A stretch of 8,040 nucleotides of DNA, taken from assembly GCA_910579965.1 (NCBI GenBank), contig CAJTWF010000051.1, positions 1-8,040 on the forward strand. The letters are read 5' to 3'. Shown piece by piece: positions 1 through 5,798 of the stretch. Positions within the stretch are counted from its first letter, which is position 1; each line of letters begins with the position of its first letter. The translations under genes and the position numbers were made by a program. The notes beneath the pieces were generated by a model. It saw only the letters and a list, made by a program, of their open reading frames with translations, had not been told where the DNA came from and ran no database searches. The stretch is from an uncultured Oscillospiraceae bacterium. GTDB taxonomy: Bacteria > Bacillota > Clostridia > Oscillospirales > Oscillospiraceae.

Positions 1-54
1 AAATCGTGAACACTCTTTTTGAGCAAGGAAACGCTTAGTTTTGTTACCCCCCCC

Positions 55-90
55 CGCCGAAAAACTACAAAATTTCTTCGGCGTTTTCTT
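55..90 (+). terminator. Possible rho-independent terminator
   Basis: CGCCGAA at 55-61 pairs with TTCGGCG at 77-83 around a 15-nt loop, and TTTTCTT follows at 84-90. The 7-bp stem is short and the loop long, so this is a weak terminator candidate. It would fit the end of a gene that enters from the left edge. Confidence 0.4.
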
Positions 91-168
91 ACAATTTCAA
101 ATTGGCGTTGACAGAACACACGGTTTAGCGAACTCACAGAACTTCTTGAGGAAATCAAAGACCTGGCG

Positions 169-203
169 AAAGAGTCTTAACAAGGGCTCTTTCTTTTGTT
201 TTT
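169..203 (+). terminator. Rho-independent terminator overlapping a stop codon
   Basis: Bases 169-178 pair with 183-192 (outer AAAGAG with CTCTTT, inner pairs including two G-T wobbles) around a 4-nt loop, followed by CTTTTGTTTTT. The TAA at 178-180 that ends the short open frame 112-180 lies in the top of the stem and loop. A terminator placed on a stop codon suggests that rightward transcription, and perhaps a real coding end, once arrived here. Confidence 0.7.
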
Positions 204-251
204 CCCGTTTATTTTGCTTTTCCCGCCATTTCCCTTTCTTTCGCCCCAATA

Positions 252-281
252 ATCATATATGATAGTGTAGGAATTTGTCAA
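252..281 (-). promoter_or_regulatory. Candidate leftward sigma-A promoter
   Basis: On the minus strand a perfect TTGACA (276-281) is followed after 18 bp by TATGAT (252-257). Transcription would start near 245 and run left. No minus-strand frame with a credible ribosome binding site begins inside the window, so it would drive a small RNA, a gene beyond the left edge, or nothing. The -10 lies in the palindrome ATCATATATGAT (252-263), which could also be an operator. Confidence 0.4.
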
Positions 282-411
282 GTTATTGGCATAAAACGCC
301 ATCAATGCAAATGTTTTTGATTTTGCTGGTCCCCTGAATTTTTTGTCCATTTTTAATAAATTTTGTTTCAATAAGCAAAAAATCATTAAGACAATTTTAA
401 GGGTCCGCCTA

Positions 412-440
412 TTGACAGTTGGCCTACATAGTGTTATCAT
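412..440 (+). promoter_or_regulatory. blaI-blaR1 promoter
   Basis: A perfect -35 TTGACA (412-417) and a -10 TATCAT (435-440) are separated by 17 bp. The start of transcription is expected near 447, giving a leader of about 33 nt before the blaI ATG. The -10 and the start region are overlapped by paired operator-like boxes, so the promoter is probably repressed by BlaI itself. Confidence 0.8.
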
Positions 441-462
441 ACAATAGACGACAACCTGTAGG
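423..462. promoter_or_regulatory. Paired inverted BlaI-type operator boxes
   Basis: Box 1 (423-438, plus strand) and box 2 (447-462, minus strand) both fit CCTACAnnnTGTnnTC. The outer arms form the perfect inverted repeat GCCTACA (422-428) and TGTAGGC (457-463). Known BlaI/MecI operators are built around TACA and TGTA half sites, so the arrangement fits autoregulation. Box 1 covers the -10 and box 2 covers the expected transcription start, where bound repressor would block RNA polymerase. The operator assignment is inferred; the repeats are visible. Confidence 0.7.
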
Positions 463-479
463 CAAAGGAGGCGCACAGC

Positions 480-854
480 ATGATTCAGCAGATTTCCGAC
501 TCGGAGCTGGAGCTGATGAGGATCGTCTGGGCCAGGGGGGGAACCGCCCTGTACGCCCACATCATGGAGGATCTGGAAAAGGCGGGGCGCACGTGGCAGA
601 AGAACACCGTCATCACCCTGCTGTCCCGGCTGGTAGAGAAGGGGCTTCTGCGCACCAGCAAGCTCGGCCGCCGCAACCAGTACACGGCCCTGGCGACGGA
701 GGCGGACTACCAGGCCGCCCAGGCCCAGACCCTGCTCAACAAGCTCTACGAGGGCAGCGCCAAGGGGCTGGTGTCCACGCTGATTGAGCGGGAGCTGCTC
801 TCGGCGGCGGACTATGAGGAGCTGCGCTCGTTCTGGAGGGACGGTGGGACATGA
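480..854 (+). CDS. blaI: BlaI/MecI/CopY-family transcriptional repressor
   Basis: This 124-residue protein has the size and layout of BlaI/MecI repressors. A winged helix-turn-helix occupies residues 5-70, opening with ISDSELELMRIVW. The recognition helix is near WQKNTVITLLSRLVEKGLL (39-57) and the wing carries LGRRNQYTA (62-70). Residues 72-120 would form the helical dimerisation and cleavage region. In this family the dimer sits on TACA/TGTA operators until a partner M56 protease is activated and the repressor is cleaved. The start is set by AAAGGAGG at 464-471, 8 nt before the ATG. The TGA overlaps the ATG of the sensor gene (ATGA), so the two are translationally coupled. The family assignment is firm; the symbol marks the family, not proven beta-lactam response. 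Confidence 0.93.
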   Translation: MIQQISDSELELMRIVWARGGTALYAHIMEDLEKAGRTWQKNTVITLLSRLVEKGLLRTSKLGRRNQYTALATEADYQAAQAQTLLNKLYEGSAKGLVSTLIERELLSAADYEELRSFWRDGGT

Positions 855-3538
855 GCGAACTATTCAAGGGATTTCTCTCCCTGTCCCTGTCCGGCTCCCT
901 GGTCATCGCGGCCCTGCTCCTGTGCAGGCCCCTGTACCGGGACCGGGTCAGCCGGCGGTGGCAGTACTACATCTGGCTGGTGGCGGTGGCCCGGCTGCTG
1001 CTGCCCCTCGCGCCGGAGACAAGCCTGATGAACGCGCTCTTCCGGCAGGCGGAGGAGCCCCAGGCCTCGTACAGCGGCATTTCCGGGGAATACGCGCCCA
1101 TGCTGCCATCGCCGGCCGCCGCAGAGGAGGACCAGAAAAGCGCCGTCCCCGCCCGGGTGGATCCGGCGGCGCTGGTTCGGGCGGCGGCGGAGTGGGCGTG
1201 GGTGGTCTGGCTGGCGGCGGCGGCGCTGCTGGCCATCCGGAAGATCACCATCTACCAGAGCTTTGTCAAGTATATCCGGGCCGGCCGGGAGGAGGTGTCG
1301 GACGTGGCGCGGCTGGACGCGCTGGCCCGGGCCGGGGAGGAGGCTGGCGTGGGGCGGCCGGTGGAGCTGTGCGTCAACAGCCTGATCTCCTCGCCCCTGC
1401 TGCTGGGATTTTTCCGGCCCTGCATCGTCCTGCCTGGCGGTGATCTGTCGGAGGAGGACTTCCGGTACACGGTCCGCCACGAGCTGATCCACTGCCGGCG
1501 GCGGGATATGCTCTACAAGTGGCTGGTCCAGGCCACGGTGTGCCTCCACTGGTTCAACCCCCTGGTGTGGTGGATGGAGCGGGAGATCAGCCGGGCCTGT
1601 GAGCTCTCCTGCGACGAGGCGGCGCTGGAGGGCCTGGACGGGCGGGAGCGGCGGGCCTATGGGGACACCCTGCTGCGGGCCATGGAGGGGGGGACCTACC
1701 AGGATTCCCTGGCGTCCCTGCCCCTCCGGGAGAGCGGAAAACGATTGAAAGAGAGGTTGAAAGCGATTATGGAGTACAGGAAAAGAACCCGGTGGATGAC
1801 CGCCCTGTCCGCTGTGCTGGCGGCGGTGGTGCTGATGGGCGCGGCTGCGGCGGGGGCCTACACGGGCGCCGCCCCCGCCCGGGCGGTGCCCCAGAGCGTG
1901 AAGACGGAGGGGAAGGGGGAGCCTTCCATGTCCTTCCGCTACACGCAGGAGGGCTACAGCCAGCCGCCCTACATCTTCGAGCTGGGCTGGAACATCAACA
2001 AGAAAGCTTGGAAATACTATACTGACAAGGAAATAACCTTGTCGGATGGGACCAGCATGACCGTGTACTGCACCGACGAGTGCGGGACGGACCTGAAGGA
2101 TGGGGAGACCGTCAGGGCCCTGGCAAAGCTGCTCTCCCGGCTGCGGCAGGAGACCAGGGACACGGAGTTCCCCCTGACCGCGCCCCTGGTGGTCAGCGTG
2201 CAGAAGGTGGGGGACACGGACCCGGCGGAGCTGGCGGCGCGGTACTACCAGGAGGGGGCGCTGCCCCAGTTCGGGGCCGTGTTTGCCCAGCTGACGGAGG
2301 ACCAGCAGAGGACCCTGCTGACGGAGATCTGCGAGGACGGCAGCAGCGCCTTTCTCTCCACGGCCGTCAACAAGCTGGAGGCGGATAGCCCTCTCATTGG
2401 GCAGTACGCGGAGAAGACCTACGATGAAGGGGATATCGCGGCCTTCTCCATCCTGGCAGGCCGCATGAGCCGGGAGGCCCTGGAGGACTGGACAGACCGG
2501 GCGGAAACGGACGGGCGGACCGCCTTCCGGTCCGTGCTGTATTCCATGACAGATAAGGACCAGGAGCTGGAGGACATGAAGGCGGCGCTGGACCGGGCGC
2601 AGGCGGAGGAGTACGCCGCCCACGGCCTGGTAAAGAGGAGCGGGGCGTACTACTATAAGGACCAGCCGGTCCGTATTTTCATGGACCAGCGGCAGGACGA
2701 TCAGTCCTTCCGCACCCTGGACGTGAATCCCCGGGGCGCGGTGGACGTGGAGGTGGTCCGGGACGGGGATGACCAGATCCTGTCTGTGGGCCTCATGTCC
2801 CAAGAGGCGGCGGCGGAGCTGCTGGAGGACTGGGACGACGATGACGATTGGGGCGATTGGGACGAACCGGAGCCCCTGTCCGCCGATGAGGAGAACGCCT
2901 TGCCCGTGGAGATCGACAGCATGAAGGGCGGAGAGATTGTCTGGCTGGGGGAGTATCAGCTCTCCCACGGAGATCGGGTCAGCTATGACCTGTCGGCGGA
3001 CGCCGGGAGGGGCCTGGAGGTGGGCTTTGCCAAGCCCGGAGATATGTCCCTCAACATCCGCTATTTCTCCGTGTCCAACAAGCGGCAGGGGAGCGAGGAC
3101 CTGCGGTGCGCCGCCGGCTTTACGATGAAGGAGAGCTCCCCGGTCAAGCCTGGGCGGTACGCCCTGTATGTCCATGCCACGGACGGGCCTCTGACGGACG
3201 TGACCGGAAAGATCGCGGTGACCTCCGGCGGGGAGGGGGTGGTCAGCCTGACCGTGGAGGACCTGCCGGAGGCGGTCCGGGAGGCCATGCGGGGCTGCAG
3301 CATTCGGGAGTGGTACGTGATCCCCTATGACGGACGGCAGTATATCTCCTGCAACGGCTTTGCCTGGAGCTTTGGCTATCAGCCGGTGCTGACGGAGGAG
3401 GGCTGGCGGGTGAATGTGGTCCGGTTTCAGAAGAAGGACAGCGGCAGGCTCCTGCTGTCAGCGCCCGGGGAGGAGGGGCTGGCGCTCTGCCTGGACGGGG
3501 AGCCGGTGGCGTATACGGTTCTGACGTGCGGCCAGTGA
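851..3538 (+). CDS. blaR1: BlaR1/MecR1-like M56 metalloprotease sensor with a large novel C-terminal region
   Basis: This is an 895-residue membrane protein whose first 340 residues match the M56 zinc protease half of BlaR1/MecR1. Hydrophobic segments lie near residues 8-26, 38-56, 113-130 and 315-337. The zinc motif is HELIH (210-214), with the downstream ERE-SRACELSCDEAAL block (243-259) supplying the likely third ligand. Such proteins sense a signal outside the cell and trigger cleavage of the BlaI repressor. Canonical BlaR1 is about 600 residues and ends in a penicillin-binding sensor. Here residues 338-895 replace it, and I see no SxxK/SxN/KTG set. Visible pieces are a charged helical part (450-590), a YYYKDQPVRIFMDQR segment (600-614), an acidic tract with five consecutive Asp (659-674) and a beta-rich part (about 685-790). 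The start overlaps the blaI stop, with GGAGGG at 835-840. The ligand is unknown. Confidence 0.9.
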   Translation: MSELFKGFLSLSLSGSLVIAALLLCRPLYRDRVSRRWQYYIWLVAVARLLLPLAPETSLMNALFRQAEEPQASYSGISGEYAPMLPSPAAAEEDQKSAVPARVDPAALVRAAAEWAWVVWLAAAALLAIRKITIYQSFVKYIRAGREEVSDVARLDALARAGEEAGVGRPVELCVNSLISSPLLLGFFRPCIVLPGGDLSEEDFRYTVRHELIHCRRRDMLYKWLVQATVCLHWFNPLVWWMEREISRACELSCDEAALEGLDGRERRAYGDTLLRAMEGGTYQDSLASLPLRESGKRLKERLKAIMEYRKRTRWMTALSAVLAAVVLMGAAAAGAYTGAAPARAVPQSVKTEGKGEPSMSFRYTQEGYSQPPYIFELGWNINKKAWKYYTDKEITLSDGTSMTVYCTDECGTDLKDGETVRALAKLLSRLRQETRDTEFPLTAPLVVSVQKVGDTDPAELAARYYQEGALPQFGAVFAQLTEDQQRTLLTEICEDGSSAFLSTAVNKLEADSPLIGQYAEKTYDEGDIAAFSILAGRMSREALEDWTDRAETDGRTAFRSVLYSMTDKDQELEDMKAALDRAQAEEYAAHGLVKRSGAYYYKDQPVRIFMDQRQDDQSFRTLDVNPRGAVDVEVVRDGDDQILSVGLMSQEAAAELLEDWDDDDDWGDWDEPEPLSADEENALPVEIDSMKGGEIVWLGEYQLSHGDRVSYDLSADAGRGLEVGFAKPGDMSLNIRYFSVSNKRQGSEDLRCAAGFTMKESSPVKPGRYALYVHATDGPLTDVTGKIAVTSGGEGVVSLTVEDLPEAVREAMRGCSIREWYVIPYDGRQYISCNGFAWSFGYQPVLTEEGWRVNVVRFQKKDSGRLLLSAPGEEGLALCLDGEPVAYTVLTCGQ

Positions 3539-3561
3539 CCGCCTCCAAACGCCTATAGAAT

Positions 3562-3606
3562 AGCGAGACGCCGGATCGGATGTGTCCGGCGTCTCGCTGC
3601 AATTTT
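3562..3606 (+). terminator. Terminator of the blaI-blaR1 operon
   Basis: A perfect 14-bp stem (3562-3575 with 3585-3598) closes a 9-nt loop and is followed by GCAATTTT. The T-run is short but the GC-rich stem is strong, and it begins 23 nt after the blaR1 stop. It separates the regulator operon from the next gene. Confidence 0.8.
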
Positions 3607-3656
3607 CACACGGAGAGAGGTAAAATTTACGCATAGGTCCCAAATCCGGAAATATT

Positions 3657-3665
3657 TGCTACAAT
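3657..3665 (+). promoter_or_regulatory. Extended -10 promoter of the PilM-like gene
   Basis: TACAAT at 3660-3665 is preceded by TG one base away (3657-3658), which makes an extended -10 element; no good -35 is visible. Transcription would start near 3672. That places the in-frame ATG at 3664 upstream of the transcript and supports the ATG at 3727 as the true start. Confidence 0.6.
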
Positions 3666-3726
3666 GGCAGATAAGCGGTCCATAGAGAAGCGCGATTGCA
3701 GGCGCATATGGGAGGGAGGGCGGCGT

Positions 3727-4701
3727 ATGGCGAGGACCAGGCTGGGCTTTGACATGGGAAGCAGCAGCTTAAAAGTCGCGGTGCTTCACGGGGAAAGCCT
3801 CCGGGTGGAGCAGGTGGGGCTGCCGGAGGAGCTGAGGGATGAAAACGGCGCGCTCCGGACACAGGACGTTCCCCCGTTTCTCCGGCAGGTCAGGCGAAAG
3901 CTCCGGCTGCCTATGGCCCCGGCGGCGCTGGTCCTTCCCCGCAGCCAGACGGTGTGCAGGCTGGTGGCCATGCCCCCCATGCCGGCGGCGCAGATACAGG
4001 CGAGCCTGCCCGGCGAGTTTGCCGGCGTCCTCCAGGGAGGTCCGGACCAGTACCAGTGGGGCTGCTGGGCCTGCACGGCCACGGCGGAGGAGCGGGAGAA
4101 GGGGCGGCTGCCGGTGATCGCCGCCGCTATGGCCCGGCAGAAGCTGGAGGCATATGGGGAGATGTTCGCCCGGGCAGGCGTCAGGATCCGGGAGTTTCTG
4201 CCCCAGGAGCTGTCCATCCTCCGGCTGACGGCGGGCAGGGGGGAGGAGGCCCTGTGCTTTGTGGATCTGGGCCACCGGCGCACCCGTGTCACCGTGGTGT
4301 GCGGGGACCGTCTCCGGGTCACGAAGCGGATCACGCTGGGAGGCCGCCACCTGGACCGGGTGGTGGCGGATGAGCTGGGGGTGGACGCGGGCACAGCGGA
4401 CGACTATAAGCGGAGCAACCACCAGAACATCCTCTCCGCCCCGTCGGTGCAGGCGCTGTGTGAGCGCATCGCGGCGGAGATCCTCAAGAGCGTCAGCTAC
4501 TACCACCGCGCCTACCGGCCCGGCCGGCTGCGGGGCGTCTATCTGACGGGCGGCGGCGCGTCTCTGCCGCCGCTGCGGTACGCCATCGCCGCCGCCACAG
4601 GTCTGGAGCTGCTGGACCCGGGGACCCTCATACCAGGAGCCGGAGAGATGGCGGCGGCGGCCCTTTTTGCCGTAGGCGCGGCGCTGCCGGGGCTCGGGTA
4701 G
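3727..4701 (+). CDS. PilM-like actin-fold ATPase, solitary
   Basis: The 324-residue product has the actin/FtsA/PilM nucleotide-binding signatures in order: phosphate-1 loop FDMGSSSLKVAVL (8-20), phosphate-2 region FVDLGHRRTRVTV (178-190), the connecting GGRHLDRVVADELGV (205-219), and adenosine motif LTGGGASLPPL (273-283). PilM proteins bind ATP on the cytoplasmic face of the inner membrane and link to PilN/PilO in type IV pilus or competence pseudopilus assembly. The start at 3727 is chosen because GGAGGGAGGG lies at 3711-3720 and the longer frame from 3664 would begin before the predicted transcript. No pilN, pilO, pilB or pilC lies beside it and it has its own promoter and hairpins on both sides. 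It may serve a pilus locus elsewhere or have diverged. No membrane segment is seen. The PilM fold is confident; the role is not. Confidence 0.8.
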   Translation: MARTRLGFDMGSSSLKVAVLHGESLRVEQVGLPEELRDENGALRTQDVPPFLRQVRRKLRLPMAPAALVLPRSQTVCRLVAMPPMPAAQIQASLPGEFAGVLQGGPDQYQWGCWACTATAEEREKGRLPVIAAAMARQKLEAYGEMFARAGVRIREFLPQELSILRLTAGRGEEALCFVDLGHRRTRVTVVCGDRLRVTKRITLGGRHLDRVVADELGVDAGTADDYKRSNHQNILSAPSVQALCERIAAEILKSVSYYHRAYRPGRLRGVYLTGGGASLPPLRYAIAAATGLELLDPGTLIPGAGEMAAAALFAVGAALPGLG

Positions 4702-4707
4702 CATGGC

Positions 4708-4760
4708 AGCAAAAGAAAACAGCAGCCCCGCAATCGCGCCTTTCCAGCGATTGCGGGGCT
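4708..4760. terminator. 14-bp hairpin terminator with its T-run on the minus strand
   Basis: Bases 4724-4737 pair perfectly with 4747-4760 around a 9-nt loop. On the plus strand the tail is ACTTTGCG, a poor U-run. On the minus strand the hairpin runs into GCTGTTTTCTTTTGC (4723-4709), a good one. The element may stop both the PilM-like transcript and leftward transcription, but its sequence favours the leftward direction. This implies a minus-strand transcription unit to its right. Confidence 0.75.
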
Positions 4761-5008
4761 ACTTTGCGTATTCTGTTGTCAAATTGCTGATCCGCCTTTC
4801 TGAAATCGTGCTGTGCCCCCGTGGGCGTGGGATCTCTTTTGCAGTACGCTCTGTCAGTTTACTTGTGAGGAAAGAAACACCTCCGGGATAAAGATATCCA
4901 TGCTGCATTCGTATGCGGAAAAGGATCTCTGCTGCGGGGGAGACGCTTTTGGGTGATCCGCCGGTACAAGCTCTGTCCTGCTCCAGTGGATCAGACTTCG
5001 TTGTACAT
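4759..5008 (-). pseudogene. Candidate small gene split by an early UGA, continuing in the +1 frame
   Basis: On the minus strand an AAAGGAGG site (5025-5018) lies 9 nt before an ATG at 5008. That frame reads MYNEV and meets TGA at 4993-4991. The +1 frame is open from there for 77 codons, starting with GAT at 4992-4990 and reading DPLEQDRACTGG onward, and ends RRISNLTTEYAK with TAG at 4761-4759, directly on the terminator hairpin. Joined, the product would be about 82 residues, basic, with no obvious membrane segment. It could be a programmed +1 frameshift at a stop codon, a one-base mutation or sequence error, or a leader peptide on a non-coding RNA. GC at third positions of the long frame is only about half, far below the flanking genes, so foreign origin or a non-coding role is possible. 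I do not recognise the protein. Confidence 0.4.
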
Positions 5009-5017
5009 TGGACCGTA

Positions 5018-5025
5018 CCTCCTTT
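5018..5025 (-). promoter_or_regulatory. Strong ribosome binding site on the minus strand
   Basis: CCTCCTTT on the plus strand reads AAAGGAGG on the minus strand, 9 nt before the ATG at 5008. It is as good as the sites of blaI and greA in this window. It is the main reason to believe that translation starts here, even though the frame closes after five codons. Confidence 0.7.
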
Positions 5026-5053
5026 ATCTGTCTGACTAAAATATACTACAGAT
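5026..5053. repeat. Inverted repeat flanking the leftward -10 (possible operator)
   Basis: ATCTGT (5026-5031) and ACAGAT (5048-5053) are perfect inverted arms separated by 16 bp, with the leftward -10 (5040-5045) between them. Such a dyad around a -10 could bind a dimeric repressor. The arms are only 6 bp, so chance is a fair alternative. Confidence 0.35.
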
Positions 5054-5068
5054 CGGAGTAAATGTCAA
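5040..5068 (-). promoter_or_regulatory. Near-consensus leftward promoter
   Basis: Minus-strand TTGACA (5068-5063) and TATATT (5045-5040) are separated by exactly 17 bp. Transcription would begin near 5033, a few bases before the AAAGGAGG site. This is the best promoter match in the window and it faces away from greA. Confidence 0.75.
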
Positions 5069-5130
5069 GCGTTTTTGTGCAGTTTTTTCAAAAAATTTCA
5101 AAGACAGAACGTCACTTTGAGCGGTGTTCG

Positions 5131-5139
5131 TGGTATACT
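5131..5139 (+). promoter_or_regulatory. greA promoter (extended -10)
   Basis: TATACT at 5134-5139 is preceded by TGG (5131-5133), forming an extended -10. The -35 region is weak, with GTCACT at 5111-5116 giving 17-bp spacing. The start of transcription is expected near 5146, leaving a leader of only about 23 nt. Confidence 0.65.
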
Positions 5140-5168
5140 GGAGCAGCAGAAAAAAGGAGGACAGGAGC

Positions 5169-5672
5169 ATGTATGACGAGCTGACGGAAGTGGACATTCG
5201 GAAGATGCGGGAGGAGATCGACTACAGGACCCGGGTGCTGCGGCCCAAGCTGATCGAGGATGTGCAGACGGCACGGGCCTTTGGGGATCTCAGCGAGAAC
5301 TTTGAGTACAAGTGCGCCAAGCAGGAGAAGAACCGGAACGACAGCCGTATCCGCTACCTGGAGCGGATGATCCGCACGGCCCGGGTGATCTCCGACGGCT
5401 CGGCGGAGGATGCGGTGGGCCTCTATGACCAGGTGACGGTGTTCAACGAGAAGCTGGAGCGGGAGATGACCTTCCGCATTGTCACCACCGTGCGGGCCGA
5501 CACCGCCAAGGGGCTGGTCAGCAAGGAGTCCCCGGTGGGGAAGGCCCTGCTGGGCCGCCGGGCCGGGGACCGGGTGCATATCCGGGTCAGCGATGCGCTC
5601 CAGTACGACATGGTGGTCCGTTCCATTGAAAAGGGGGAGGACGACGGGAGCGCCTCTATCCGGGCCTACTAG
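5169..5672 (+). CDS. greA: GreA/GreB-family transcription elongation factor
   Basis: The 167-residue product matches GreA in length and layout. An N-terminal antiparallel coiled coil (about residues 5-75) carries the tip motif FGDLSENFEYKCAKQEK (38-54). D40 and E43 correspond to the acidic pair that places the second magnesium ion in the RNA polymerase active site. An FKBP-like C-terminal domain follows, with SKESPVGKALLGRRAGDRVHI (118-138). GreA enters the secondary channel of RNA polymerase and stimulates cleavage of backtracked RNA. The ATG at 5169 is chosen because AAAGGAGG lies at 5153-5160, 8 nt upstream, and a longer frame from 5124 begins before the predicted transcript. The C-terminal tail after residue 152 (EKGEDDGSASIRAY) differs from the usual end, so this could be a second Gre paralogue. 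It appears monocistronic. Confidence 0.9.
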   Translation: MYDELTEVDIRKMREEIDYRTRVLRPKLIEDVQTARAFGDLSENFEYKCAKQEKNRNDSRIRYLERMIRTARVISDGSAEDAVGLYDQVTVFNEKLEREMTFRIVTTVRADTAKGLVSKESPVGKALLGRRAGDRVHIRVSDALQYDMVVRSIEKGEDDGSASIRAY

Positions 5673-5695
5673 CTCCGGCTGTGAATACAGGCGCT

Positions 5696-5731
5696 AAGTG
5701 GGGAAAGGGGCGGTTTGCCCACTTGCTTTTT
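5696..5731 (+). terminator. greA terminator overlapping the next promoter
   Basis: AAGTGGG (5696-5702) pairs with CCCACTT (5718-5724). Past one G-G mismatch, AAA (5704-5706) pairs with TTT (5714-5716). The T-run GCTTTTT follows at 5725-5731. The right arm and T-run contain the TTGCTT that serves as the -35 of the aminotransferase promoter. Confidence 0.65.
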
Positions 5732-5751
5732 GCGGGCTTCCATAGTACAAT
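5723..5751 (+). promoter_or_regulatory. Promoter of the aminotransferase gene
   Basis: TTGCTT (5723-5728) and TACAAT (5746-5751) are separated by 17 bp. The start of transcription would be near 5758. The -35 sits inside the right arm and tail of the greA terminator. Confidence 0.65.
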
Positions 5752-5798
5752 AGGGGACAGTACCAGCCCTTCGGGGAGGAATGAGGAGGAAAAACGCG

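Larger units (their letters stand above)
1..411. other. AT-rich intergenic stretch with no complete gene
   Basis: This stretch is far more AT-rich than the genes that follow and contains only short frames without credible starts or ribosome binding sites. A nine-C run lies at 47-55. The frame from 112 to 180 is open for 22 codons and ends QNTRFSELTELLEEIKDLAKES, but it has no start codon because a TGA lies at 109-111. It could be the decayed or frameshifted end of a gene to the left. Two short frames entering from the left edge stop at 20-22 and 36-38, and one of them may be the true end of an upstream gene. Two hairpins and one leftward promoter are listed separately. Confidence 0.6.

Noticed and set aside
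860..3175. A 771-residue open frame antisense to blaR1
   Set aside because: It is a mirror of the GC-rich codon pattern of blaR1, has low-complexity Pro/Arg/Gly/His/Leu-rich content, and no ribosome binding site. The plus strand has clear M56 motifs.
3664..3726. A 21-codon N-terminal extension of the PilM-like protein
   Set aside because: The ATG overlaps the predicted -10 and lies before the expected transcript start. The ATG at 3727 has a strong ribosome binding site and begins directly before the nucleotide-binding motif.
3769..4704. A 311-residue antisense frame over the PilM-like gene
   Set aside because: It has shadow composition and no start signals, while the plus strand shows all actin-fold motifs.
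4703..4891. A 62-codon plus-strand frame starting at the end of the PilM-like gene
   Set aside because: It has no ribosome binding site, passes through the 4724-4760 hairpin, and faces the better-supported minus-strand unit. If the region is repeated DNA it may still be annotated as hypothetical elsewhere.
4991..5008. Selenocysteine at the early UGA of the minus-strand unit
   Set aside because: Reading straight through UGA stays open for only about 43 codons and stops far from the terminator, and I see no convincing SECIS-type hairpin just after the UGA.
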